From positions 7,440,001 to 7,504,000 of the forward strand of contig NZ_CP058552.1 of assembly GCF_013401555.1 (NCBI RefSeq): 64,000 nucleotides of DNA, given 5' to 3'. Shown piece after piece: positions 45,253 through 53,640 of this stretch. The DNA is from Paenibacillus sp. E222 (GTDB taxonomy: Bacteria; Bacillota; Bacilli; Paenibacillales; Paenibacillaceae). Position 1 is the stretch's first letter; each line of letters starts with the position of its first letter. Made by a program: the position numbers and the translations under genes. The notes below the pieces were generated by a model that worked only from the letters and a program-made list of their open reading frames with translations, did no database searches and was not told where the DNA came from.

Positions 45253-46278
45253 TTATATTTTGCCATTGGAAGACTGGCGGAATATACAGCGGTACGGAAC
45301 GATCATTTTGACAGCCACTTCATATGAATGATCCAGATAATCGAGCAGCTGTTTAACCGCGAACATGCCCATCTCCAGCTTGGGTACATGAATGGTCGAC
45401 AACGGCGGAGAGGTGAATTCGGATATTTCAATATTATCTACCCCAAAAAAAGCGATATCCTCCGGAATGCGGAGCCCCTGTTCGGTTGCAGCACGCATGG
45501 CCGCAATCGCCATCATATCACTGGCTGCAAAGATGGCTGTAGGTCTGTTCGCATTGTTGGTAAATGCCTGCTTGGTCAATTCATAACTCAGCGAAACATC
45601 CCATTTCACATCGATCACCCAATCATTATCAATAGGTAATCCCGCATCCGTCATGGCACGCCGATAACCAAGAAACCGTTTTTCCTCACGAAAATCATTC
45701 TTGAATTCTGCTCCGCCAATGTAGGCAATGATCCGATGCCCTTGGGCAATCAGATGATTCGTTGCCTCCCTCGCCGCCTCTTCACGATCATAACCGACGA
45801 CCGGAATGTCCGGGTCCGTAATATCCACTCCCACAACAGTCCGTACATTAGCCTTGAGCCAGCGATAGGCTTCCGGATCAATCCGTTCCACCACAATCAT
45901 GCCATCAATCTGATGTTCCTTTACCAGAGACTGCAGCTGCACGATATCCCCATCGTTTTCGATGCTGTACACAAATTCCAGACGCATGCCCGCTTCAGCA
46001 AGCTGCTTCTCAATGCCTTCCATAATAACTGAAAAATAAGGGCTGTTATATTTATTTTGGGGAATGGCCACCACACAGCCGATCGCATATGCCGTTTTGG
46101 GCTGGACCTTTTTCTTCTTGACCAGACGCTGTGAACGATAGCCCAGCTCCTCAGCGGTGTCCCATATTTTTTTGCGGGTTTCATCGCTGACCGATCGATT
46201 GACATCGTTCTTCATCACACGTGAAACGGTAGAGATCGATACACCAACGCGGTCTGCAATATCCTTCAATTTTGCCAT
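45253..46278 (-). CDS. LacI family transcriptional repressor
   Basis: 341 residues. N-terminal LacI helix-turn-helix (KLKDIADRVGVSISTVSRVM) and hinge, then a periplasmic-binding-like sensor domain (YAIGCVVAIPQNKYNSPYFSVIMEGIEKQL; AIFAASDMMAIAAMRAATEQGLRIPEDIAFFGVDN). It is the last gene behind an ABC sugar operon, and a palindrome ATTTGCGGCAAAT lies 78 bases before its start and again upstream of the operon, so it most likely represses both. Confidence 0.93.
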   Translation of the reverse strand: MAKLKDIADRVGVSISTVSRVMKNDVNRSVSDETRKKIWDTAEELGYRSQRLVKKKKVQPKTAYAIGCVVAIPQNKYNSPYFSVIMEGIEKQLAEAGMRLEFVYSIENDGDIVQLQSLVKEHQIDGMIVVERIDPEAYRWLKANVRTVVGVDITDPDIPVVGYDREEAAREATNHLIAQGHRIIAYIGGAEFKNDFREEKRFLGYRRAMTDAGLPIDNDWVIDVKWDVSLSYELTKQAFTNNANRPTAIFAASDMMAIAAMRAATEQGLRIPEDIAFFGVDNIEISEFTSPPLSTIHVPKLEMGMFAVKQLLDYLDHSYEVAVKMIVPYRCIFRQSSNGKI

Positions 46279-46355
46279 GTGAAGTCCCCACCTTTCCTTT
46301 AACTATGTATTTAAACCCCATTCGTATTGGGGCAATTTCATCTCTTCAAACACAA

Positions 46356-46368
46356 ATTTGCGGCAAAT
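46356..46368. promoter_or_regulatory. LacI-type operator, copy 1 (before the repressor gene)
   Basis: ATTTGCGGCAAAT, a near-perfect palindrome centred on CGG, in the leader of the repressor gene; suggests autoregulation. Confidence 0.7.
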
Positions 46369-46438
46369 ATAATTCTATATTTCTACTGGCCAGAAGTCAA
46401 TGAAATGGTGCGTGGGCACAGTCTTCTATAAAATAATA

Positions 46439-46477
46439 GCGGCAGTCAGGGAGCTTGCTGTCCCCCATAACTGCCGC
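46439..46477 (-). terminator. Terminator after the sugar-binding protein gene
   Basis: GCGGCAGT pairs with ACTGCCGC, with GGG/CCC inside, followed on the minus strand by TATTATTTTA. It separates the ABC operon from the repressor gene. Confidence 0.7.
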
Positions 46478-46547
46478 AATTTTGATCCTTTTTAAGAAAA
46501 CGTATGAAGCTCTTCCCCTCTTCCCCCTCTTGATCGGCTTCATTCAC

Positions 46548-47891
46548 TTATTGCATCTTGGAGGCCAAATCCTTAAGCGCTGCGTTCAGATCACCATCTC
46601 CGGCAAGTGGAAGCTTGAGTGATTGCTCACCATACGTCCAGACCAGATCGGTTTTCTTGGTTGTAAAGGGAGATACAATGCCATACTGCTGCGCATCCAG
46701 GAAGATTTTATTATCTTCACCTACAGTGGCAATATAAGCATCCGCTGCGGCCTTGTTCGCCGGAATCGAGTATCCCTGCTTCGCCAGTTCTGTCTGTCCT
46801 TCCGGACCTGCTAGCCAAGCCAGCAGCTTGTAAGCCGCCTCTTCATGCTTTGTATTGGAGCTGATGGCAAGACCTGCTGGCTGAACAACGGTTTGGTTGG
46901 TTTTGAATTTTGGCAAATAGGAGATACCGTAATCCACACCAGCCTCCTGGTAGTTGGTTGTATTCCAGCTGCCACCCGGATTCATCGCTACTTTGGATGT
47001 CGTAATCGCAAGATTCACCTGTCCACCCAAACCTTCAATCTGTGCAGGAGTGGTGTTGATCTTTTTATTTTTGGTCAAGTCGATAAAATAGTTCAGCACT
47101 TCCATCGCTTCAGGTGTCTCAAGCGCAAGGGAGCCATCGTCATTCACCAATTTCGCACCGTTGGACCACAATTCCGGCTCCAGGAACCAATCCATCGTTG
47201 ATCCTGGTGAAATGGACAAGCCCCACTGCACAATGTTTCCGGCGTCAAAACCCGCTTCGTCTGCGCTTTTCCCGTTCTTATCCAGCGTCAGCTTGGTTGC
47301 AATGTCAGTAATTTCATCCCACGTTGGCTCAAGCGATGGAACGGGAGCTTTATGAGGATTCGTGGCTTCATTCTCAAAAATCGCTTTGTTGTAATACCAT
47401 ACGATGACGTTGGCATCGATAGGCAAGGATACTTGCTTGCCCTGATATTGGTGAAGACCGAGCAGACTTTTGTCCACATTGTTCAGATCAAACTGATTTT
47501 CCGCGAGCAAGCCGTCCAATTCCTTGAAAATGCCCAGCTCGGCGTATTTCTCCACGTATGCATAACTCGTTTTGAACACGTCCGGAAGTGTGCCCCCAGC
47601 TGCATTGGCTGTTAGTCCGTCCCAGTAGCTGCCCCAATCCTTGCCTTCGAGTTTGACCTTAATATCGGTATTGACCTTCATGAACTGATCCAGCAGTTCC
47701 TGTGTACGATGAAGCTCTTCTGCCGTCCCCCACTGGGAGTATGTGATCGTAACAGGTTCGCTCTGGCTGCTGCCGGAATCAGAAGAGTCGGCGTTTTCGG
47801 ACGATCCCCCGTTTCCACATCCACTAATCACCACCATTGTAGCAAGTACAAGTGCCCAAACATTGAATAGCCGTTTACTCTTCGCTCTCAT
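46548..47891 (-). CDS. Sugar ABC transporter substrate-binding lipoprotein
   Basis: 447 residues from the ATG eight bases after AAGGGGAG. Lipobox ISGC, then SBP_bac_1 fold: VTITYSQWGTAEELHRTQELLDQFMK at the start, ALAISSNTKHEEAAYKLLAWLAGPEGQ later. It captures a sugar or oligosaccharide for the two permeases encoded before it. No ATPase gene is present, so a shared MsmX/MalK-type ATPase elsewhere is expected. Confidence 0.93.
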   Translation of the reverse strand: MRAKSKRLFNVWALVLATMVVISGCGNGGSSENADSSDSGSSQSEPVTITYSQWGTAEELHRTQELLDQFMKVNTDIKVKLEGKDWGSYWDGLTANAAGGTLPDVFKTSYAYVEKYAELGIFKELDGLLAENQFDLNNVDKSLLGLHQYQGKQVSLPIDANVIVWYYNKAIFENEATNPHKAPVPSLEPTWDEITDIATKLTLDKNGKSADEAGFDAGNIVQWGLSISPGSTMDWFLEPELWSNGAKLVNDDGSLALETPEAMEVLNYFIDLTKNKKINTTPAQIEGLGGQVNLAITTSKVAMNPGGSWNTTNYQEAGVDYGISYLPKFKTNQTVVQPAGLAISSNTKHEEAAYKLLAWLAGPEGQTELAKQGYSIPANKAAADAYIATVGEDNKIFLDAQQYGIVSPFTTKKTDLVWTYGEQSLKLPLAGDGDLNAALKDLASKMQ

Positions 47892-47961
47892 ATACACAGC
47901 TCCCCTTTAAGTCATATCAATAAGTCCTGTTCACCTGAAAACCGGAAAGCAGGCAGCCACT

Positions 47962-48795
47962 CTACCCTTTGGTGCCCGTAAGCACCACCCCCTCGACGAT
48001 ATAACGTTGTGCAAACAGATACAGCAGACCAATAGGTACAATACTGATAAATGCACCTGCAGCAAGCGCCGGCAAATCCTGGCTCGTCTGACCAATCAAC
48101 AGCTGCAAGCCTACGCTCATCGTAAACATTTCTGCATTTTTGATATACAGGAACGGCCCCAGAAAATCGAGCCAGGAGTTCACAAAGGCAAAAATAATAG
48201 TCGTCATAATAATGGGTTTGGACAGCGGCATAATGACTCGTGCATATACCGTCCAGCGATTGCCGCCATCGAGATATGTAGCCTCGTCCAGCTCCTGGGG
48301 AATCGTCATGAAAAACTGTCGGAACAGGAAGATATAATAGGCACCTCCAAGCCAGGCTGGCACAATGAGCGGCAACCAGGTATCAATCCAGTTCAGCTTG
48401 GAAAAAAGGACGTACGAGGGAATCATCATAATGGATGGAGGAATCATTAAGGTAACAAGTACAACCGGGAACAGAATATTCCGGTACTTGGTTGCAAAAC
48501 GGGAGAAACCGTAAGCCACAAGTGAACTGGACACCACCGCCCCCGCTGCAACAAAAAAGGAAATGATAAATGAGTTCTGAATCCACTGCCACATCATCGG
48601 CTGCACAGCGAACAACCGTTCAAAGGCTTCCAGACTGAATGTGTCCGGCAGGATGGTTGGAGGTACCTTGTAGGTTTCCGCTTTGGTTTTCAGCATGGTC
48701 GAGAGCATCCATACCAGAGGCCCTGCGAACAGCATTAATGCTGCAATCAGCATGGTATATTTGGACGCTTTTACCGCTATTTTTCGGCTGTTCAT
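47962..48795 (-). CDS. Carbohydrate ABC transporter permease (MalG type)
   Basis: 277 residues, six helices. The EAA loop is ELDEATYLDGGNRWTVYARVIMPLSKPIIMT, and the end VVLTGTKG is typical of MalG-type permeases. AGGAGG precedes ATG. It pairs with the MalF-type permease 12 bases upstream. Confidence 0.93.
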   Translation of the reverse strand: MNSRKIAVKASKYTMLIAALMLFAGPLVWMLSTMLKTKAETYKVPPTILPDTFSLEAFERLFAVQPMMWQWIQNSFIISFFVAAGAVVSSSLVAYGFSRFATKYRNILFPVVLVTLMIPPSIMMIPSYVLFSKLNWIDTWLPLIVPAWLGGAYYIFLFRQFFMTIPQELDEATYLDGGNRWTVYARVIMPLSKPIIMTTIIFAFVNSWLDFLGPFLYIKNAEMFTMSVGLQLLIGQTSQDLPALAAGAFISIVPIGLLYLFAQRYIVEGVVLTGTKG

Positions 48796-48807
48796 GTAAC
48801 TCTCCTC

Positions 48808-49698
48808 CTATCGTTCTCCCTCGTAATACACAAAGCGGTTCGATACTTTCATCAGGATCAGGGTGACAAGCGAGATCACGGCGAACAGGAAAATCGACTG
48901 CGTCATCGCCATGCTGAATTTCAGATCGGTAAAGGCCGACTTGTAAATATTGTAGACAAACGTATAAGCAGAGTAGTTCGGACCACCCTTAGATAGCAGC
49001 AGCGCTTCCGTAAACATCTGAAAGTTATACATCGTCTGAATAATGATGACAAACAGGATGGAAGGACTGATCATCGGCAGTGTAATTTGGAAAAATCGGC
49101 GAATCCCGCTTGCACCGTCAATTGCAGCAGCTTCATACAAATGTCTAGGTACATTTTTCAGTGCAGCCAGGAAGATCAAAACCCCGCTGCCCGAGATCCA
49201 GACCTGAAGCATGATGATGACCGGCTTAATCGTATGCTCCCCGCCAATCCAGTCCACTTTGCCTATACCCAGCGCGCCAAGTCCGGCGTTCAGGATGCCG
49301 AATTCGGAGTTGAATACCAGTCGCCAGATAATGACCGTTGCTACGATAGGCACCAGGGTCGGTAAATAGAAGAAGGTACGGAACAGGGCAATACCTTTGA
49401 CATTAAAATTAAGCAGCATGGCCAGACCCAGCATACCCGCCGTTACGATCGGAACACCGAATACCACGAAAAACATCGTGTTCATCAAGCTTTTCAGGAA
49501 GATGGGATCATCCATCATGTGCGTAAAATTATCAATGCCGACAAAATTGAAGTTGGTCGCTCCCGGGAGTCTCGCATCCGTAAAGGCGTAGAAAACCGAA
49601 GTCCCGAAAGGAAACAGGAAAAAGGTGATAAATCCGATAATCCAAGGCAAAATGAAGAGAAAAAACAGCAGTGTGTCATATTTTCTCAACCTGTTCAT
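48808..49698 (-). CDS. Carbohydrate ABC transporter permease (MalF type)
   Basis: 296 residues, six helices, with the EAA loop HLYEAAAIDGASGIRRFFQITLPMISPSILF. GAGGGG precedes ATG. It lies directly after the oxidoreductase gene, 12 bases apart, in the LacI-controlled operon. Confidence 0.93.
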   Translation of the reverse strand: MNRLRKYDTLLFFLFILPWIIGFITFFLFPFGTSVFYAFTDARLPGATNFNFVGIDNFTHMMDDPIFLKSLMNTMFFVVFGVPIVTAGMLGLAMLLNFNVKGIALFRTFFYLPTLVPIVATVIIWRLVFNSEFGILNAGLGALGIGKVDWIGGEHTIKPVIIMLQVWISGSGVLIFLAALKNVPRHLYEAAAIDGASGIRRFFQITLPMISPSILFVIIIQTMYNFQMFTEALLLSKGGPNYSAYTFVYNIYKSAFTDLKFSMAMTQSIFLFAVISLVTLILMKVSNRFVYYEGER

Positions 49699-49709
49699 GA
49701 TGACACCCC

Positions 49710-50810
49710 TCAGCCTGAAATTTCTTCTAAATAGACGTACCGTTCTTCCAAAATAGATTTCTCTGCCGCCAGAGCAATAAGCAGCGCGTTACGACCAACC
49801 TGAGCACTAGCAAAGGGCTGTCTGCCTTCCTGTACACATTTCAAAAAATCAATGCGCTGGGTCTGTCCACCCGTGTGTCCACCCATAATGGAATCCGACG
49901 TCACATCAATCTCGAGATGGTCCTTCGTCCAGTCCTGCCCGCCAACGATATCAATCGTTTTGTCATTACGGGCAACCATTTGGCCGCCGTTCTCTCCGAT
50001 CAGGCCAATCTCAAGCCCTTCTCCCATCAGATTGCGCGGTTTCAAATACATGCACAGGCCCAGATTGGCCTTGCTGCCGTTATCATAATCAATGGTGATA
50101 AAGGCATGGTCGACGATGGAGGTATCCGAAATTTCTTTCGTCGGGTAGTGACTGTATGAATTCTGAATCCGATTAGGCTCTCCTTGCTTCATGACATGCT
50201 GGCCTCCAGAGGCAAACACGCGGACAGGCTTCGCCTGGATCATCCAGTTGAAAATATCGAAGTGATGACAATCCTTCTCTACAATCGCTCCCCCAGACTT
50301 GGTCTTGTCATAGAACCAATCCGCAGGCGGGAACGGATCACGGAATTCCTTGCACCACATCAATTTCACGTCACCAAGACGTCCGCTCTCCAGTTCCTTC
50401 TCCATTCGGCGATACAGATTCGAATACCGATATACCAATCCGATCTGCAATACCCGTCCCGAGGCTTCCGCCGCTTCTATAATGGCATCACAGTCCTCAA
50501 TGGTATGGGCAACCGGCTTCTCCAGAAATACATGCTTGCCTGCTTCCAGAAAAGCGACTGCCACTTCACGATGCAAATAGTTCGGTACACTGATGACCAC
50601 CGCATCCAAATCTTCCTTGGCAAGCAGCTCACGATAATCGCTAACGATGGTAGGATTACTGTTCTTAAGTTCAGCCAGCGTACGTGCCACATTGGCTTCA
50701 TTCATATCACAGATATAACGAACCTCACTATCCTCAAGCAAATCAAAACCAATGCAATGATGTGACCCCATGTCTCCTACACCGATAAAAGCCATTTTTA
50801 TCTTCCCCAT
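49710..50810 (-). CDS. Gfo/Idh/MocA family oxidoreductase
   Basis: 366 residues; GGAGAG precedes ATG. Rossmann motif MAFIGVGDMGSHHCIGFD, EKP motif in FLEKPVAHT, and KSGGAIVEKDCHHFDIFNWM as the active-site region. NAD(P)-dependent sugar or inositol dehydrogenase; it heads the LacI-controlled ABC operon and presumably modifies the imported sugar. Operator copy 2 lies 25 bases before its start. Confidence 0.92.
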   Translation of the reverse strand: MGKIKMAFIGVGDMGSHHCIGFDLLEDSEVRYICDMNEANVARTLAELKNSNPTIVSDYRELLAKEDLDAVVISVPNYLHREVAVAFLEAGKHVFLEKPVAHTIEDCDAIIEAAEASGRVLQIGLVYRYSNLYRRMEKELESGRLGDVKLMWCKEFRDPFPPADWFYDKTKSGGAIVEKDCHHFDIFNWMIQAKPVRVFASGGQHVMKQGEPNRIQNSYSHYPTKEISDTSIVDHAFITIDYDNGSKANLGLCMYLKPRNLMGEGLEIGLIGENGGQMVARNDKTIDIVGGQDWTKDHLEIDVTSDSIMGGHTGGQTQRIDFLKCVQEGRQPFASAQVGRNALLIALAAEKSILEERYVYLEEISG

Positions 50811-50834
50811 GCTTACACTCTCCGTTGCTCGTTA

Positions 50835-50847
50835 ATTTGCGGCAAAT
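50835..50847. promoter_or_regulatory. LacI-type operator, copy 2
   Basis: ATTTGCGGCAAAT, 25 bases before the start of the oxidoreductase gene; well placed to block transcription of the ABC operon. Confidence 0.7.
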
Positions 50848-50955
50848 GCCATGAAGCCAACTCAATGTCAATAAATCTAACAAGACTGTGACTATGTAAC
50901 GATAGTAAAATAGTTTTAAATCCTTGTCAATTGATTTTGGCTAAATTTTAAATTA

Positions 50956-50968
50956 TTTTGCGGCAATA
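50956..50968. promoter_or_regulatory. LacI-type operator, copy 3 (degenerate)
   Basis: TTTTGCGGCAATA keeps the TTTGCGGCAA core and differs at the edges. Confidence 0.5.
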
Positions 50969-51023
50969 TATTTGCAGTGCATTTCACATACTACTAAACA
51001 GTATAACTCTTTATTCATCATAA

Positions 51024-51037
51024 ATTAAGCGTTTACA
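51024..51037. promoter_or_regulatory. cre-like site in the divergent region
   Basis: ATTAAGCGTTTACA matches 12 of 14 positions of TGWAARCGYWWWCW. Together with the LacI operators it suggests induction by substrate plus carbon catabolite control. Confidence 0.4.
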
Positions 51038-51079
51038 TTTTTATTGTATTATCATATACTTTAATTTGTATTCATTTTT

Positions 51080-51092
51080 ATTTGCGGCAAAT
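51080..51092. promoter_or_regulatory. LacI-type operator, copy 4
   Basis: Exact ATTTGCGGCAAAT in the middle of the divergent region. Confidence 0.7.
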
Positions 51093-51255
51093 ATTATATT
51101 ATTCCCATGTGTACTCATGTTCAAAATTCAATGGAACACGCTTATTTTCAATAGAAAACACAATAAATTCTGGAAAAAATTCTGTTGAATCTCCCGTATC
51201 CATCCCCTATAATGCAATTTAGACACAGAATCCAAGAACTAAAAATACATTTTAA

Positions 51256-51268
51256 ATTTGCCGCAAAC
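51256..51268. promoter_or_regulatory. LacI-type operator, copy 5 (inverted, near the secreted gene)
   Basis: ATTTGCCGCAAAC; its complement GTTTGCGGCAAAT differs by one base from the consensus. It is the copy closest to the plus-strand secreted gene and puts that gene in the same regulon. Confidence 0.65.
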
Positions 51269-51453
51269 CAAAATCACATCTTTTTAGTTGTTTATCCCCC
51301 GATTACTACCATGAATCTTACATAAAACGTTACTATTCTGCTGCTTCATGCGGATCAGAAAGGAGTTGAGCTCTCCTAACGCTCCCCTCATAACGAAATT
51401 CGGGGTGGGCAGAACGAGGTATCATTCAAAATCCATTATTCAGGAGGTATACC

Positions 51454-53445
51454 ATGACAAGATTATTTGATAAAAGCAAGCGGAGCCTTGGATTGTTTTT
51501 GGCTTTTGTCCTCATGATTACCCTGCTATTGCCTGCGGGAGCCTTACCCAAAGCCTCTGCTGCAACCATCACCATTGATGGCAATATCAACGACTGGAGC
51601 AGCGTTAGTGCTCTCACCACCAATAGTGGCACTGCCCAGACGCTCAAGGTGACCAATGATGGAACCAATCTCTATCTGCTTATTCAAGGCTCTGGTCTGA
51701 GTACAACGATGGGCAACTTCTGGATCAATACCGATAACAATACGTCAACGGGTTACCAGGCTGCGGGTTGGGGAGCTACAGGTGTGGAGTGGCTGCTTGA
51801 AAATACGGGGTTATACCGCTACGGCGGCAGCGGAACGGACTGGGTCTGGAACTTCAACAGCACGTTGACCAGCTCCCAATTCTACCGCAGCTCCACCGTC
51901 ATTGAGGTCGCTATTCCTCTCTCTACACTGCAAATCAGTGCTGGCAGCACAGTGCGGGTCGGGTATATCGACAACAGCTCGGATACGTCGAGATTGCCTG
52001 CGGCTGGACAAACACTGCCCGCTTACCTTCTGACCTCGGCTGGATCGGGTGGTGGTACAGGGAACAATACCGTAGTGAATCCTGTAGAGCTGGACAGCCC
52101 ACTCAACAATCCATTCAAAGGCTGGGCGCCTTCGGCCAAGAGCACAACATATACACAGCCACACAGGCTTGTATATGCTGGTGTAACTTGGAAGGAGCTG
52201 GAGTCTACCAAAGGCACATATGATTTTAGTGCAATTGAAGCCGCCAACAATTTTGCCTACTGGAAAAGTAAAGGGGTCAAAGTGGTGTTTCGCTTCATTC
52301 TGGACAGCCCGACAGGACAGGCTCATCGGGATATTCCCGACTGGCTCTACAATGACATGATTGCCCGCGGAGAATCGCCTGGAACCGTATACAACGATAC
52401 AACCGGAGGCATGGGTACGGGAAACAACATGGGCTTCTCCCCCAACTACAACTCCACCTATCTGCAAGAACGGCACAAATTAGCCATCGAAGCCATTGCG
52501 GCAAGGTACAACACGAATGATCGTCCGGTCACCTTTGTCCAAATCGGTTCCCTCGGACACTGGGGCGAGTTCCATACGTGGCCTTATGTCGGACCCAATG
52601 GTGAAACCAATTACACGGGTGCTTTCCCTACCAATGACATCTCGAACAAGTACGTTCAACATTATATTGATGCTTTTGCTGGCAAAGAGGACAAAATGCA
52701 GGTTCTGATCCGGCGCAGTATCGCCCTCGCCAAAACCAATAACAAAGGCATGGTCATGGGCATGTTCAACGATGTGTTTGGACATAAAGACAGCTTTGAT
52801 GCCGATTGGGGCTGGTACACAGGTACCCAGAACGGTTATTGGGATGATATCGGCCAGCAGCAGCCAGGACATCCGAACTTCTGGGAGACACGTATCTCAG
52901 GAGGCGAATTTTACGGGGGAGCTTCCGGCATGCTTGCGGCATTAACTACCGGCAGCGGATTCACGGAAACGTTGCGTCAAACGGAGCTTAGCAAACCAAG
53001 TTGGCTGGGACCGAATTCCCCTGCCTCGCTTCCTCTAAATCATGCCTTACAGGCCAATATGGATGCACTCAAGAAACGAATGGGTTACCACTTTGTCGTG
53101 AAGGAAATTTCGCATCCATCCACCATTAGCGGAAGCACGTTTACAACAACGATTAAAGTGGAGAATAAAGGTGTACAGCACTTCCCATTTGCGTGGCCGG
53201 TTGAAATTCAACTGCGCAGCGGCAATACCGTGGTCGCCAAGAAAACAACAACCGTTAATCTGACCACGTGGAAAACGGGTACCTACACCCTGTCCGATTC
53301 CATTCCGGTCTCCGGTCTTGCTGCCGGAACCTATGATATCGCGATTGCGATCATTGACCCGGAAACGAATAAACCTGGCGTAGACTTTGCCAATACAAAC
53401 AAGCTGACCGACGGCTCGTTCAAGCTGAGCAGTGTAACGAAATAA
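51454..53445 (+). CDS. Secreted DUF4832-type putative glycoside hydrolase with CBM9-like domain
   Basis: 663 residues; AGGAGG lies six bases before ATG. Signal peptide ends ASA at residue 36. Residues 38-190 form a CBM9/DOMON-like sandwich (TITIDGNINDWSSV). A Gly/Asn linker follows, then about 205-540 a TIM-barrel-like DUF4874/DUF4832 region (NPFKGWAPS; GVTWKELESTKGTYDFSAIE, as in GH clan A and beta-galactosidase-like folds). Glu372 in QIGSLGHWGEFHTWP is a candidate catalytic acid. The tail (about 545-663) is Ig-like. No activity is established for this group that I know of. The shared operators link it to the ABC importer, so it probably releases the imported sugar. Confidence 0.8.
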   Translation: MTRLFDKSKRSLGLFLAFVLMITLLLPAGALPKASAATITIDGNINDWSSVSALTTNSGTAQTLKVTNDGTNLYLLIQGSGLSTTMGNFWINTDNNTSTGYQAAGWGATGVEWLLENTGLYRYGGSGTDWVWNFNSTLTSSQFYRSSTVIEVAIPLSTLQISAGSTVRVGYIDNSSDTSRLPAAGQTLPAYLLTSAGSGGGTGNNTVVNPVELDSPLNNPFKGWAPSAKSTTYTQPHRLVYAGVTWKELESTKGTYDFSAIEAANNFAYWKSKGVKVVFRFILDSPTGQAHRDIPDWLYNDMIARGESPGTVYNDTTGGMGTGNNMGFSPNYNSTYLQERHKLAIEAIAARYNTNDRPVTFVQIGSLGHWGEFHTWPYVGPNGETNYTGAFPTNDISNKYVQHYIDAFAGKEDKMQVLIRRSIALAKTNNKGMVMGMFNDVFGHKDSFDADWGWYTGTQNGYWDDIGQQQPGHPNFWETRISGGEFYGGASGMLAALTTGSGFTETLRQTELSKPSWLGPNSPASLPLNHALQANMDALKKRMGYHFVVKEISHPSTISGSTFTTTIKVENKGVQHFPFAWPVEIQLRSGNTVVAKKTTTVNLTTWKTGTYTLSDSIPVSGLAAGTYDIAIAIIDPETNKPGVDFANTNKLTDGSFKLSSVTK

Positions 53446-53482
53446 ATTACCACAAGCTACAATTCATATCCAATTCAAATGC

Positions 53483-53527
53483 AAAGAGCAGGAATGCAGG
53501 GCACCATGCCCTCCATACCTGCTCTTT
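53483..53527 (+). terminator. Terminator of the secreted DUF4832-type gene
   Basis: AAAGAGCAGG pairs with CCTGCTCTTT, with GGGC/GCCC inside, followed by CTTTTCC. Confidence 0.8.
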
Positions 53528-53598
53528 CTTTTCCGGGTATAAGAAACTGAACATTCTTTACCAGGATAGCTGGAAACTATCCAATAGAGCCTACAGAA

Positions 53599-53635
53599 AA
53601 GAGCATGGTCGCCATTGTTCTTGGTCCATGCTCTT
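53599..53635 (-). terminator. Terminator of the multidrug ABC operon
   Basis: AAGAGCATGG pairs with CCATGCTCTT; the minus strand continues with TTCTGTAGG. It lies just past the exporter stop codon. Confidence 0.7.
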
Positions 53636-53640
53636 CTGCG

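Larger units (their letters stand above)
50811..51453. other. Divergent regulatory region with clustered operators
   Basis: 643 bases without a gene between the LacI-controlled operon and the secreted DUF4832-type gene. It is AT-rich and holds four operator copies (50835-50847, 50956-50968, 51080-51092, 51256-51268) and a cre-like site at 51024-51037. Spacings of 121, 124 and 176 bases would suit DNA looping by a tetrameric LacI protein. Confidence 0.6.
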
